Under the pieces are notes generated by a model. It worked only from the letters and a program-made list of their open reading frames with translations. It made no database searches and was not told the DNA's origin. Position numbers and translations under genes: made by a program. A stretch of DNA of 64,000 bases from Dasypus novemcinctus (lineage: Eukaryota; Chordata; Mammalia; Cingulata; Dasypodidae), in NCBI RefSeq assembly GCF_030445035.2, contig NC_080695.1:558001-622000 (forward strand). The letters run 5' to 3'. This document shows positions 1 through 11,041 of this stretch, one piece after another (positions within the stretch are counted from its first letter, which is position 1; every line of letters starts with the position of its first letter).

Positions 1-473
1 CTGTTTTGATTTTTTGGAAGAGTTTCAGCAAGATTGGCGTTAGTTCTTTCTGGAATGTTTTGTAGAATTCACCTGTGAAGCCATCTGGCCCTGGGCTCTT
101 CTTAGTTGGGAGGTTTTTAATGACTGATTCTATCTCTTTACTTGTGATTGGTTTGTTGAGATCGTCAATTTCTTCTTTTGTCAATAGAGGCTGCTTATGT
201 GTTTCTAGGAATTTGTCCATTTCCTCTGAATTGTCATTTTTGTTGGAATATAGTTTTTCCAACTATCCTGTTATGGTAGTCTTTATTTCTGTGGGGTCAG
301 TGGTGATATCTCCTTTCTCATTTCTTATTTTGTGTATTTGCATCTTCTCCCTTTTTTTCTTTGTTAGTCTAGCTAAGGTTTTGTCAATTTTATTGATCTC
401 CTCAAAGAATTAGCTCTTGGTTTTGTTTATCTTTTCAAGTGCTTTCTTTTTTCTATTGCATTTAGTTCTGCTC

Positions 474-1502
474 TTATCTTTGTTCTTTCTTTCTTCTTCC
501 TGTGGAGTTATTTTGTTGTTTTTTTTTTACTAATTCCTCCAAATGTACAGTTAATTCTTCAATTTTTGCTCTTTGTTCTTTTTTGATATATGTATTTATG
601 GCTATAAATTTCCCTCTCAGTACTGCTTTAGCTGCATCCCATAAGTTTTGGTATGTTGTGTTATCATTATCATTAGTTTCAAGGTAGTTATTAATTTCTT
701 TTGAGATTTCCTCTTTGATCCACTGTTTTACTAAGAGTGTGCTATTTAATTTCCATATCTTGGTGTGAAATCTGGGCCTCTGGTCCTTGCAGATTTCCAG
801 CTTCACTCCACTGTGGTCAGGGATTTTTTTTTGTATGATTTCAATCTTTCTGAATTCATTGAGCCTTTCTTTGTGGCCTAGCATATGGTCTATCTTGGAG
901 AATGATCCATGTGCACTTGAGAAAAATGCATATCCTGCTGTACTTGGGTGTAATGATCTGTATATGTCTATTAGGTCCAGCTCCTCTAATACACTGTTCA
1001 AAGTTTTTGTTTCTTTATTGATTGTCTTTTGAGATGTTCTGTCCAAAGTTGAGAGTGGTGTATTAAACTCTCCCACTATAATTGTAGAGGCATCTATTCT
1101 TTCACTTAGTTTTTCCAGTGTTTGCCTCATGTATTTGGAGGCACCCTTGTTAGGAGCATAAATATTTATGATTGTTCGTTCTTCTTGAAAGATTATCCCT
1201 TTCACTAATATGTAGTATCCATCTTTGTCTCTCACAAAGTTTTCACATTTAAAGTCTATTTTGTCTGATGTTAATATAGCTGCTCCTGATTTTTTTTGGT
1301 TATTGTTTGCTTGTATGATTGTTTTCCAGCCATTCACTTTCGACCTCCTTGAGTCCCTGGGTCTAAGATGTGTTTCTTGTAGACAGCATATAGATGGGTC
1401 ATATTTCCTTATCCAGTATCCCAGTCTGAATCTTTTGACAGGTGAGTTTAATCCATTGACATTCAGTGTTATTACTTTCAAGGAATTATTAATGTTAGCC
1501 AT
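474..1502 (-). pseudogene. L1-A ORF2 N-terminus (AP-like endonuclease), decayed
   Basis: The 342-codon frame is the endonuclease part of L1 ORF2, which nicks target DNA for target-primed reverse transcription. Visible motifs are LNVNGLNS near the N-terminus and QETHL with the catalytic Glu. The usual G-D-F-N loop reads GEFNTP and the usual S-D-H reads PDH, so two catalytic-site motifs are altered. The frame stops before the reverse transcriptase; residues matching the RT start continue below 474 with further stops. The element cannot supply ORF2 function. Confidence 0.88.
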
Positions 1503-1685
1503 ATTTTGTTTTGACTTGTGTTTGTCATATTTTGTTTATTTATTTCCTTCTCTTTTTGTCCTTTTTGTTGCTCTTACACTCTCCTCCAACTCTGCCTCTC
1601 CTGTTTTTTTCTGTCTCCATGCAGAACTACCTTAAGTAGTTCTTGATGGACAGGGTTCTGGGTGGCACACACTTTTAATTTCTCT

Positions 1686-2607
1686 TTATCTGTGAATATT
1701 TTTGAATTCTCCATCATTTTTGAATGCTAGCTTAGCTGGGTAGAGTATTCTTGGTTGGAAATTTTTTTCTTTTAGTACCTTGACTATATCATACCACTGC
1801 CTTCTTGCCTCCATGATTTCAGATGAGAAATCAGCACTTAATCTTATGGAACCTCCCTTGTATGAGATGGTTTTCTTTTCTCTTGCTGCTTTTAGAATTT
1901 TCTCTTTGTCTTGAGCATTGGATAATTTGGCAAGTATATGTCTTGGGGTGGGCCTGTTGGGATTTATGGTGTTTGGGGTGCCTTGTGCTTCTTGGATATG
2001 TACATCTGTCTCTCTCAGTAGATTTGGGAAGTTTTCAGCCATTATTTCCTCCAACACCCCTTCTGTCCTTTTTCTCTTCTCTTCTCCTTCTGGGATGCCT
2101 ATAATATGTACGTTTGTGCATTTTGCATTGTCATTCAGGTCCCTAAGTCCCAGCAGGACTTTTTCTGTTTTTTTATCTATCATTTCTACCATCTGTTTGA
2201 TTTTGGATTACTGTCTTCCACATCACTAATTCTCTCCTCTGCCTCTTCTAATCTGCTGCTATTTGCTGAGTGTACTTTTGATTTCTTGAACTGTAGTGTT
2301 CATCGTCATATCTCTTATCTTTCTGTGTATGTCTGCAATTTCTTCTGCATTCTCTCCAAGCATTTTCTTCATATTGTTTATCTATTCCTTTACTTCATTA
2401 AGTTGGTATCTAATATACATTTTGAGATATTTAATTACTTGTCTGATGTTCTGCCGCTTCTTTCTGGTTTTTAGTTTGTTCATTGGATTTGGCCATGTTT
2501 TCTTGATTATTGGTTTGGTTTGTAATTTTTTGTTGCTGTCTGGTCATCATTTTATTTTGACAGGTTTAATCAGTTCCTTAACTTCTTTGTCTAGTCTTGG
2601 GGAGTAA
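1686..2607 (-). pseudogene. L1-A ORF1 (RNA-binding chaperone), broken
   Basis: The frame 2192-1686 matches the conserved C-terminal half of L1 ORF1: an N-V-H-I-I-G-I-P-E-G-E core, then a P-N-R-P-T-P-R-H-I segment, ending with a Y-P-A-K-L-A-F sequence. The N-terminal coiled-coil part (2200-2607) is recognisable by comparison with the copy at 4567-4791 but carries stops and small indels. L1 ORF1 normally forms a trimer that binds L1 RNA. Nothing suggests this copy is translated whole. Confidence 0.85.
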
Positions 2608-4030
2608 TTAGTTCTTGTTCATGCATAAGTGTTATGTCTTCTCTTTGTCACTTTGTCCTTCTTTATTTTCTTGTTGCTGGCTAAGTTCACTTTGAAGGAA
2701 AATATGAGGGCCAGGGAAAGCAAAATGAGTAAGAAAAGGAAATGTATAAAGTAGTATTGGTAATAAATGTTAACAGAGCAACAATGTGAGATCAAGGAGA
2801 AAGGATATTAGACTCATGTAAGTTGTGTAGAGTTATAGCAGTAAGTAGAGTACCTATAATGAGACAGTCAACTGAATATGGGATATAGTATGAATTGAAA
2901 GGCCAGTGTTTTCATGAGAGAGGAAAAGAGTAAAGAAAGACAATAATATCAAGAGTGGATAAAATACAGAAAACAGAACAAAGGTATTAGAAATAAAATT
3001 CAGACAATTTGGGGGCCAAAGAAAGGGAGGTGGAATGTAAGAGAAACAGTAGATGATGGAGGATAAAAAGATGTAGGGAAAAGGGGGTTGTGTAGGTAGC
3101 CAAAATCAATACACACAGAAAAGAGGAAATGGAGGATGAGGAAACACAGCAAATGTGAAGCGTTCCCTGCAGCAGCTATTATATAAAGAAAAGAAAATAA
3201 AATAAAAAAGAAGAAAAAGAGAGAAAAGAAAATAAGAGAAGAGAAAAAGAGGGGGCAAAGAAAGGGGGGGAGACATGCGAGAAAAAGAAAAAGTGGGGAA
3301 AAAAAACTAAATAAATGGGAAAGGACCTTGGGGTATAAAATGGGAGAAAAGACCAGGAGACAATGCATTATTAGGAATCACAACAAAACAAAAAATCAAA
3401 AACAAAACAAAACAAAAGAAAGAACCAACATTTCAAGCTAGGAATCCTCTTCACAGTTACATAATTCACTTAGGGATCTGACCTTCCCCCTTTCTCCCTT
3501 CCTCGCTTCTCTCTCTTCCAGGGCAGCAGGAAAGATGCCTGAGAGGTCTGGTAGGAGATTTAAGTAGGTCCTTGTTGAACCAACTCAACACAGAAGACTA
3601 TGACTCTTTATTTCCAGTGTGAGTGCACCTACACCTCATCAAAAACCCCAAATATGCTACTGGAAGCTTGGATAGCACCTCCTACATTCCCTCCCCCTTA
3701 GGTGTGCTAGGAGAGGTGTAATTGATTTTCTGACTCCACCTTCTCCCGGACTAAGTTTCCTATCCCAGGACGTTAGGCAAATTGGGCTTTCTCAGCAGAT
3801 TCACCTCTCCTTTCTTCCCAGATTCTATCCAAATCAGCTGGTACACTCCTCCAAGCTCAAGGAGGAAAACAAACAAACACGAACCGCGGAGTGCTAGGGT
3901 AATCAAAGACCTCAGACTGTACTCAGGGCACAGCGGATTCAGGAATGGGAAGTCCATGATATTGCAGACTCAAGGTGTGCGAGTGTCCGGAGCGTGGGCC
4001 ACCAGGGTCTAGGGGACACAGACCTGGGAA
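2608..4030 (-). repeat. L1-A 5' UTR, A-rich and purine-rich part
   Basis: No gene is visible. On the plus strand the stretch is rich in A and G, with a strongly purine-biased run at 3180-3310. It aligns by eye with the 5' UTR of L1-B at 4920-5050 and 5467-5760: both share the sequence following a CTTTGAAGGAAAA / CTTGAAGGAAAA start. Confidence 0.75.
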
Positions 4031-4039
4031 CCACGCATC

Positions 4040-4470
4040 TGGTTAATGCAGGGCCTGGGAGCACCGCAGCACAACAGCCTTCAGGGATCAGTGCAGTGGG
4101 CCACCAGCCCTCGGGGGAGGGGCTCCACCCACACCTTCTGACCTCCATGTCAGAAACCCAAAATTCCACCTCTCACAAGAATCTCCTCCGTCACTGTGTC
4201 ACCAAATCAACAAGCAGACACTTCCTGCCTTGCAAGGCCCCGAAACAACCCGCTCAGGGCTTGGGAACACCCCACACAACAAAGCCTTCAGGAATCGCCT
4301 CCGCCAGTCCGCCAGCCCCAGGGGGAAGGATCCCCCCCACAACCTCCGACTTCCATGCACAAGACCCAAAATTCTACCTCTTGCAAGAATCTCCTCTGTC
4401 ACCATCCCACTAAATCGATGTCCGGACACCTCCTGCCCTGCAAACACCCAAAACAGCCCTATCCAGCAGG
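4040..4470 (-). repeat. Two tandem ~208-bp units in the L1-A 5' UTR
   Basis: CCTTCAGG at 4078 recurs at 4285, and AAAATTCC at 4160 recurs as AAAATTCT at 4368, spacings of 207 and 208. Between these anchors the two units share many blocks, such as CAAGAATCTCCTC. Tandem promoter monomers are well known in mouse L1 5' UTRs; that this is the same kind of structure is an inference. Confidence 0.7.
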
Positions 4471-4524
4471 ACTCCAACCCTACTCAGCCGCTTCTTTGCA
4501 GGAGAGATTATGAGGTGCACTCAC

Positions 4525-4552
4525 TCAGACGCCATCTTGCCCCACCGCCTTC
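4525..4552 (-). promoter_or_regulatory. L1-A 5' end with YY1-like motif
   Basis: The plus strand reads GCCATCTT at 4531-4538, so the L1 sense strand has AAGATGGC just inside the element's 5' end. In human L1 this motif binds YY1 and fixes the transcription start. L1-D carries the same motif at its own 5' end (30384 onward). Confidence 0.6.
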
Positions 4553-4555
4553 GTA

Positions 4556-6185
4556 TCCGTTATCTTTTAATGTCTGTTTACAGTTTCTTCAGTATGATCT
4601 CCTAGTATTTTCTTAATATCCTTAATCTCTTCCTTCACTTCATTAAGTTGGTTCATGGTATTTGTTTGGACAGCTTTCATTAGTTGTTTTATGTTTTGCA
4701 TCTTTTCCTGGTTTTTAGTTTGTTCATTGGACTGGGCCATGTCTTCCTGTTTCTTGGTATGGTTTGTAATTTTTGGTTGCTGTCTGGTCATCTTTTTATC
4801 TTGATGGGTTTGTTCAGATGATTAGCTTATCTCTCTACTCTAGGGTTTTACTCAGCTGCTGTTTGTGTGTGTGTTAAGTTTTCTCTTTGCCACTTTGTTC
4901 TTCTTATTCTCTTTCCTTACTGTTTTCTATGTTTCCTTGAAGGAAAAAGATTAGGGTCATAGAAAGCAAAAGAGGTAAGAAAAGAAAAAAGGTAATAGTA
5001 ATAATAATATTAAGAGTTAGAAGAGGAACCATATAAGACCTAGGAAAATGATTATTTTAAAAGATTTATTTTATTTACTTCTCTCCCCTTCCTCCAGTTG
5101 TCTGTTCTCTGGGTCCATTCGCTGTGTGTTCTTATGTGTCCGCTTGTATTATCCGGTGGCACTAGGAAACTGCATCTCTTTTTTGTTGTGTCATCTTGCT
5201 GCATCACATCTCCATGAGTGTGGCGCCACTCCTTGGTGGGAGAGCTTTTTTCACGTGGGGTGGCTCTCCTTGTGGGACTCACTCCTTGCAAATGGGGCAC
5301 CCCTACGATGGGGTGCTCCAGTGTGACACGGCCCTCCTTGCTCAGAGCAGCACTGTGCATGGGCCAGCTTGCCACATGGGTCAGGAGGTCCTGGGGATCG
5401 AACCCTGGACCTTCCTTATGTGGTAGACGGATGCTCTGTCAGTGGAGCCATGTCTGCTTACCTAAATATTAATGTTTAATTCATGTAAGCCGTGTAGAGT
5501 AATAGGAATAAAAGAGTGGAGAACCTATGATGAAATGGAAAACCGAATAGAAAAATATATATAATGAATCAAAAGGCCAGAATGATGAGGAGAGAGGGAA
5601 AGAGAAAGAAAGGACAAAAAGATTAAATTTGATAAAGGAAAGAAAACAGAATAGACAAGATAGAAATAAAAGACAGAAAAATTGAAGACTAAACAAAGAG
5701 AGGTGGTACGTAAGAACAACCAGGAAGAGTGGAAGGTAGGAAGATGAAGGAAGGAAAAGAGCCTTGGCAGACAAAATCACTGTCCACAGAAAGGGGAAAT
5801 CAAGGGAACAAGGAACAAGCCAGCAGCACCGAATTGTAAAGGAAAAAAAAGGGGTAGGGGAAGAAAGAGGGAAGAAAAACAAGAAAATTATACAAACAAA
5901 CAACCCACAGCGAGCAGCCACAGAAACCCTCAGGACGAGCAGCCTCCCCTCTGGGCCCTGAGGGGCTTCTCAGCTGTGCTGCTCTCCACTCGCCTGCAGC
6001 CTGCCCTCCCCAGGTTCTGAAGCGGATTTTAGCAAGTGAACTAAGTCAAATTTTATTTTCAGGGAAAATAAGAGACCCAGGAGAAGCTAATTCCAGGATA
6101 ATGCCTGTTTTCCCCATCCTAAACTACCACTGGATCTTGGATGTCCCGTGGGGCACTACTCTAAGAGGAGTGGGAATTTTTTTTT
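4556..6185 (-). mobile_element. L1-B: antisense L1 5' part (ORF1 start and 5' UTR), interrupted by a SINE
   Basis: The frame 4791-4567 encodes an ORF1 N-terminus with repeated charged, coiled-coil-like residues (MTRQQPK start). Upstream of it on the minus strand follows a purine-rich 5' UTR to about 6180, homologous to the L1-A UTR. A DAS-type SINE occupies 5055-5466. ORF1 is cut off at 4566 where L1-A begins. The exact 5' end is not resolved. Confidence 0.75.
5055..5466 (-). mobile_element. DAS-type tRNA-derived SINE, antisense
   Basis: The plus strand starts with the complement of an A-rich tail (AAAGATTTATTTTATTTA) and ends with the complement of a tRNA-like head. The B-box complement GGATCGAACCC lies near 5396-5406. 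It aligns along most of its length with the plus-strand copy at 11042-11440. It sits inside the L1-B 5' UTR. Confidence 0.85.
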
Positions 6186-6595
6186 GTCTTTGTTACATTA
6201 AAAAAAAATGAGGTCCCCATACCCCTCCCCCACCCCACTCGCCCCACTCCTCTCACAAAAACAAGCCCTTCCGTCATCAGGGGACATCCATTCTACTTGG
6301 TGAGCACATCTCTGAGCACTGCTGCACCACATGGTCAACGGTCCACATCATAGTTACGCTCTCTCCCAGTCCACCTAGTGGGCCATGGGAGGACATACAG
6401 TGTCCACTAACTGTGCCTGTAGACCACCCAGGACAACTCCAAGTCCTGAAAATGCCCCCACATCACATCTCTTCTTCCCACTCCCACCCCAGCAGGCACC
6501 ATGGCCACTTTCTCCACATCAAGGCTACATTTACTCCCATTACTAATCACAATACTCGGGGCCTCGTGTATCAAGGCGGGAGCCCCCACTGAGCT
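6186..6595 (-). mobile_element. Family X retroposon, antisense 3' part
   Basis: It begins with a T-rich stretch and GTTACATTAAAAAAAAATGAGG, then CCCCTCCCCCACCCCAC and a run ending in CTCCACATCAAGGCTACATT. The same series occurs at 29195-29590 and, reversed, at 34612-35035. On its own sense (minus) strand the element ends in poly(A). It is 5'-truncated and has no coding frame. Confidence 0.7.
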
Positions 6596-7082
6596 AAGCG
6601 TCCTCTTGGTGAGTCAGCTCTTCAGAAAGCTGTCCCGTCGCCTCCCTGGGCGGGGTGGCTCTGGAGTTGGGTGGATCCTGCGGATCTGGAGCCCTCCCTG
6701 CCCCTCTCTGTTCCTACTGCTTCTCTCCAGGGAGCAGGAGCAGTTCCCTCTTGAATCTCACATGGCACCCCGGTGACTCAACTCATGTGGAAAGAGACGC
6801 CTCTCAGCCCTCTCTGAGAGCAGCCCTCCTCCAGGGCACCTAAACAGGCTCTTGGAAGCTTCCCACCACCCGCCTCCCTGAGGGGAGGTGACGTTTCGGT
6901 GGTTTTCAGCTGGACCAGTCAGTGGCCTGACTCCCCCCAGGCCAGGCCCTCCACCCGGGCGGTCAGGAGCATCAGGCCCCCCCTCCCCGGTGCCGCCTCG
7001 AGCCGCTGCTGTGCTCCCCAAAGCTCAAAGGGGTCCAGGCGACCAACCCTCACAAGGGAACCCCCTGCCCACCCTTCACCAG
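6596..7082. other. GC-rich sequence, no gene seen
   Basis: The open frames here are short, overlap on both strands and match nothing I recognise. There is no clear splice-site series or repeat. Confidence 0.5.
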
Positions 7083-7660
7083 GACCCCCCCATGTTCTGT
7101 GTTCTGTGCGGCCCCAGGCTGTGGTTTGCTCTTTCCTCTGGGTGCGATTATGCTCACGAGCAGATAAGGGTCTCCGCTTCAAATCGCTGCATCGTTTCCG
7201 TTAGGCCTGAGGCTCCTTCGCTGGAAAGATCTTCCCGAGCAAGCCCCCTCTTCCTTCCGTGGGCAGAGGGACACCGCCGGGGCGGCGCTGAAGAGCTCCA
7301 TAGTCACAGCCCCTGATCAGGGAGCCGCGGAGCCGGGCGTCCCCGAGCGCCAGGATGACGCGGCCCCGCTCTGCGCTCCGCCCTGCGACCCTCCCTCCGA
7401 GGCAGAGCTGGGGGGCTGCACCTGCGCGGGCTCCCCTGGGGACGCCATCCCTGTCCCTCACCCCATCCCACTGTCAGGGCCACTGCTGTTGACCGGGGGG
7501 GAGGGGCGGGGGACCCCGAGCCTGGAGAAGCTCCTGGAAGCACTTAGATGGCACTCAGGGGGGTGGGCTGGAGGGGGCGATGGGCGGGAGGCCAAAGGGG
7601 ACGCAGCCAGCTCCATGGGGGGTGCACAGAAGACGGAGGACAGAGGAAGGGGGTGCACGG
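7083..7660 (+). repeat. Left arm of a ~0.55-kb inverted repeat
   Basis: The arm aligns with the reverse complement of 9937-10464. Anchors include CAGCCCCTGATCAG, GGCAGAGCTGGGGGGCTGCA, GTCAGGGCCACTGCTGTT and AGCTCCATGGGGGGTGCACA. Similarity covers most of the arm, with small indels and substitutions. Confidence 0.85.
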
Positions 7661-7728
7661 AGGAAGGGGGTGCACGGAGGAAGGGGTGCACAGAGGAAGG
7701 GGATGCATGGAGGAAGGGGGTTCCAGCA
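7640..7728. repeat. ~17-bp minisatellite (about five units)
   Basis: Units of the form GGAGGAAGGGGGTGCAC repeat with slight variation. The matching place in the right arm (about 9937-9962) has a single unit, so the expansion is specific to this arm. Confidence 0.85.
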
Positions 7729-8763
7729 GGGGCCGTTGCGGGTTCTGGGGCCGCAGGCCTGGGGGGCCCCCTGAGCCGGGCGTGGGCCCCGGTGCCCGGG
7801 TCCTGAGCAGCTGAGCCCGGCTCGGGCAGAGGCCGTCGGCAGGGGAAGGAGAACAGGGGTCTCCTCAGCGCGGGACGACGGGGCTGGGGTCCGGGTGGGG
7901 AGAGCTCCCAGCCCCTCCCTCCGCCGCCACCCAGAGACAGGCAGGTGCAGAGGCGCCCCCGGGCGAGGGCTTAGGTGGGCAGGCCACTCCCCGCCGATGG
8001 GCGGGCTGCCCGGGTCCGCGTTCGGGGGCCCCCCAACTGCTCGGGAGGACATCGCTGGGGGAAGGGGTGCTCTGGGCAGGCGACAGCCCTGTGCCCGTGT
8101 CCCTCCCGCCAGGGAGGAGGGACCAGGTGTGGCCAGGTGTGGGGCCCCACGGCCACTTCATGGGGCTCCTCTGGAAAGCAGGCCGGGACCGCTGGTGGTC
8201 AAGGGCTTGGCAGGGAGCCATGTGCTGGGGTTCAGGGTGGGGTATCCCCAAGTCCTAGAGGTCCTTGAGCTGGGACGGACGGGGTACCCCTAGTTCCCAC
8301 CTGTGGGGACCGAGGATGGCGGGGGAGAGTGTTCCTGGAATTTCAATCCAGCTCCTGCCCCCTGGTTTAGAGCCTGCGCTGAAGACCCCGCCCCCCTCCA
8401 AACTCGCCCCCGGCCCCCTCCTCCGCCCACGCCCCCGGCCACCTACCCTCTGCCCCACCCACTCCTTCCAGCCCTGTTCTCTCCAGGCTGCCTCCCCACC
8501 CTGGCAGGAGCGGGGATACCGCAGGGGCGGAGGAAAGGGGGGGTACTGGGAGCCTGGCGCGGGGGAGACGCTGTCCCCCGCGGGGAGAGGAGACCCCCGG
8601 GCCTGAGGCCAAACCTGGGGAGCAGGGGGCGGGGTGGGGGCGTGTCCACACGAGCTCCCCCCAATCTCTTACCCGGGGTGTGTGAGGCGCAGAACTTAGG
8701 GCGCCCCACGGCCTCTGGCCCGAACAAGGGAGGAGGAGGGGCCTTCGGGGGCGCCCGCGCCAG
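7729..8763. other. GC-rich spacer of the inverted repeat, no gene seen
   Basis: CpG-rich sequence with long but mutually overlapping open frames in several phases on both strands, which GC-rich DNA gives by chance. I see no conserved protein motif. Confidence 0.5.
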
Positions 8764-9288
8764 CGTGTGTGTGCGTGTGAACATGTGAACGTGCACGCGT
8801 GAGCATGAGCGTGTGCGTGTGAACATGAGTGTGCACATGTGAACATGAGCGTGTGCGTGCGAACATGTGAACGTGCACGCGTGAGCATGAGCGTGTGCGT
8901 GTGGACATGAGTGTGCACGCGTGAGCATGAGCGTGTGAACGTGTGAGTGTGCACGCATGAGCATGAGCGTGTGTGCGTGTGAACATGTGAACGTGCACGC
9001 GTGAGCATGAGCGTGTGTGCGTGTGAACCTGTGAGTGTGCACGCGTGAGCATGAGCGTGTGCGTGTGAACCTGTGAGTGTGCTCGCGTGAGCATGAGCGT
9101 GTGTGCGTGTGAACCTGTGAGTGTGCACGCGTGAGCATGAGCGTGTGCGTGTGAACCTGTGAGTGTGCTCGCGTGAGCATGAGCGTGTGTGCGTGTGAAC
9201 ATGTGAGTGTGCACGCGTGAGCATGAGCGTGTGCGTGTGAACGTGTGAGTGTGCACGCGTGAGCATGAGCGTGTGCGTGTGTGCAGTG
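8764..9288. repeat. GT-rich minisatellite, ~40-60 bp higher-order units
   Basis: The stretch is built of variants of GTGCACGCGTGAGCATGAGC, GTGTGCGTGTGAAC and CTGTGAGTGT over about 525 bp. Alternating purine-pyrimidine runs dominate. All three minus-strand frames stay open through it and would give His/Ala/Thr/Ser-rich repeats; I regard those as a consequence of the composition, not as genes. Confidence 0.9.
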
Positions 9289-9936
9289 CACAGGCCCTCC
9301 CCAGGCCGCCCAGGTCGCAGCCAATCAGCGGCCCTTCTGGGGGCCCAGGAAGGGGACCCGCGCGCAGCCGCCTCGCACCAAAGGCCAACTTGGGGCCGTG
9401 GGGGAGGGCAGAGCCGCGTGGGCAGCACCACGTGGGGGGCTGTGCGAGGGGGGCGGCTCCTCCCGGGTCAGCTGGCGCTCGGGTCGGGGGTCCCCGTCTT
9501 AAGGCCGCGTCCGGCGGGAGGGTGGGAGAGGGCGGGGCTGCCCAGCCCAGCGCGAATCCAGACCCGCGGGGCCCCGACCCTCCAGAGCGCGGAGCCGGGG
9601 ACGCCCCCTGCGGCCCGCGGCCCACCCGAGCTGGTCGGGGACCCCGACGGCCCTGGCACGGGGCAGCGGCACAGGCGGCCCCGGGGGGTGTGAAGGCAGT
9701 GAGCAGGGAGTGGGGGTCCCCCGGGGCCACGCCCCTGTGACGCCCTCCGGCCCTGAGGCCAATCAGCGTCCTTCGGATTTTCCCGACAGCCAATGGGCCA
9801 TATAGGCTGTCGGGTTTCCCGAAGGTTTTTGTGGCCGCCCCTGGGTCCCAGGCGCCCGGCAGGGGGTGGCCGTGTGGGCAGAGCCGGGGCGGGGGTGCGG
9901 GTAAGCCCTTCAGAGGAGGCACCTGCGCCACGTTCC
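9289..9936. promoter_or_regulatory. CpG-rich block with three CCAAT boxes, promoter candidate
   Basis: CCAATCAGCG occurs at 9321-9330 and 9759-9768, and CCAAT again at 9790. The block is dense in CpG. No transcript can be assigned on either side, so promoter function is only inferred from these motifs. Confidence 0.4.
9782..9814. other. Perfect 10-bp hairpin enclosing a CATATA loop
   Basis: CCCGACAGCC (9782-9791) pairs with GGCTGTCGGG (9805-9814) across a 13-base loop, AATGGGCCATATA. The third CCAAT box overlaps the left stem. Its role is unknown. Confidence 0.7.
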
Positions 9937-10464
9937 CCTTCCATCCTCCGTCCTCTGTGCACCCCCCATGGAGCTGGCTGCCCCCTTGGGCCTCCTGCCC
10001 GACGCCCCCTCCAGCCCACCCCCCTGACTGCCATCTAAGTGCTTCCAGGAGCCTTTCCAGTCTCGGGGTCTGCCCCCCTTGGACAGCAGTGGCCCTGACA
10101 AAGGGATAGGGCGAGGAAAAGGGCTGGCGTCCGCAGGGAACCCCGCACAGCTGCAGCCCCCCAGCTCTGCCTTGGAGGAAGGGCCTGCCGGGCAGGGCGC
10201 AGAGCAGGGCCACATCGTCCTGGCACAGTGCGTCTCTCTGATCAGGGGCTGTGACTCCGGAGCTCTTCAGCGCCGCCCGCGGAGTGTCCCTCTGCCCACG
10301 GAAGGAAGAGGGGGCGTCCTCGGGGAGATCTTTCCAAAGGAGCCTCAGGCCTAATGAAAAAGATGCTGCGATTTGGCACCCAGAGACCCGTATCTGCTTG
10401 TGAGCATAATCACGTGCAGAGGAAAGTGCAAACCACAGCCTGGGGCCGCACAGAACGTGGGGTC
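9937..10464 (-). repeat. Right arm of the inverted repeat
   Basis: Reverse-complement partner of 7083-7660. It contains CCATGGAGCTGGCTGC, TGGCCCTGACA, GGGGCTGTGACTCCGG and the outer CCTGGGGCCGCACAGAAC. The centre of symmetry falls near 8773, at the start of the GT-rich minisatellite. Confidence 0.85.
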
Positions 10465-10918
10465 AGGGGCTGCCAAGGTCCCCGAGAAAGACCTCGACAC
10501 GAATGCACAAAATCTGGTGGCCGCAGGCTTAACTGGCAGGACAGGGGCTGCTGGCCAGGACACGGGGGAGCCTGGCCCTTTCCAGCTTCAGCGCCGTTCA
10601 GTCTTCAAGTGCTGACCCTCGCCTGCTGCTGGGTGCAGGCTGGGCCCCCAGGAGAGCCCCCAGCCCAGCCACCGGGGACACATGGATGCTCAAATGACAA
10701 CACCTGACCCCATGACAAAGCGAGCAGAAGCAGGGCATTAGGCCGGGTTCCCGGGAAGAGCCGGGCAGAGGAGGTGCGCTGGGAGGATCACGGCCCCCAA
10801 AAGAGAGACGCGGCCGTCAGCACCGGGCCTCCTTGGAAGCCGGGTCCTGCAGGTGGCGTTAGCTCAGTGCAGAGGAGGTGGTCCTGGGCTGGGGCCCTGG
10901 TGGGGTCCTGGGGTGGGG
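10465..10918. other. GC-rich sequence, no gene seen
   Basis: No repeat or exon recognised before the L1 that starts at about 10919. Confidence 0.5.
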
Positions 10919-11041
10919 GCCACCTATATGTGGTCAGCAAGAGACTCACCTGAGGCCCCAGGATACTAATAAAGTGAAAGTGAAAGGGCTGGAGAGAGCT
11001 AGTCCACCCGTTCAGTAACAACAACAAAAACAACAACGACA

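Larger units (their letters stand above)
1..4552 (-). mobile_element. L1-A: antisense L1 LINE with its 5' end, running off the left edge
   Basis: Read on the minus strand this is an L1 in order: 5' UTR (about 4545 down to 2608), ORF1 (2607-1686), ORF2 endonuclease (1502-474) and the start of reverse transcriptase down to base 1, including the K-S-P-G-P-D-G-F stretch. The 5' end is marked by a GCAAGATGGCG-type motif at about 4530-4541, as expected at an L1 transcription start. All reading frames are broken. Sequence right of 4556 is the 5' part of a second L1 in the same orientation, so L1-A probably inserted into it; the rest of the host would lie left of this window. Confidence 0.9.

Noticed and set aside
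7489-7806. A conserved coding exon shared by both inverted-repeat arms (LLEALRW-HSGGWAGG-like string)
   Set aside because: The similarity is explained by DNA-level duplication; no splice signals or wider domain support a protein.
8764-9288. CRISPR-like array
   Set aside because: The repeats are contiguous variants without unique spacers, in a mammalian genome.
8443-10213. Long minus-strand frames rich in His-Ala-His-Thr
   Set aside because: They are open because the minisatellite unit has no stop in any minus-strand frame; three frames at once cannot all be genes.
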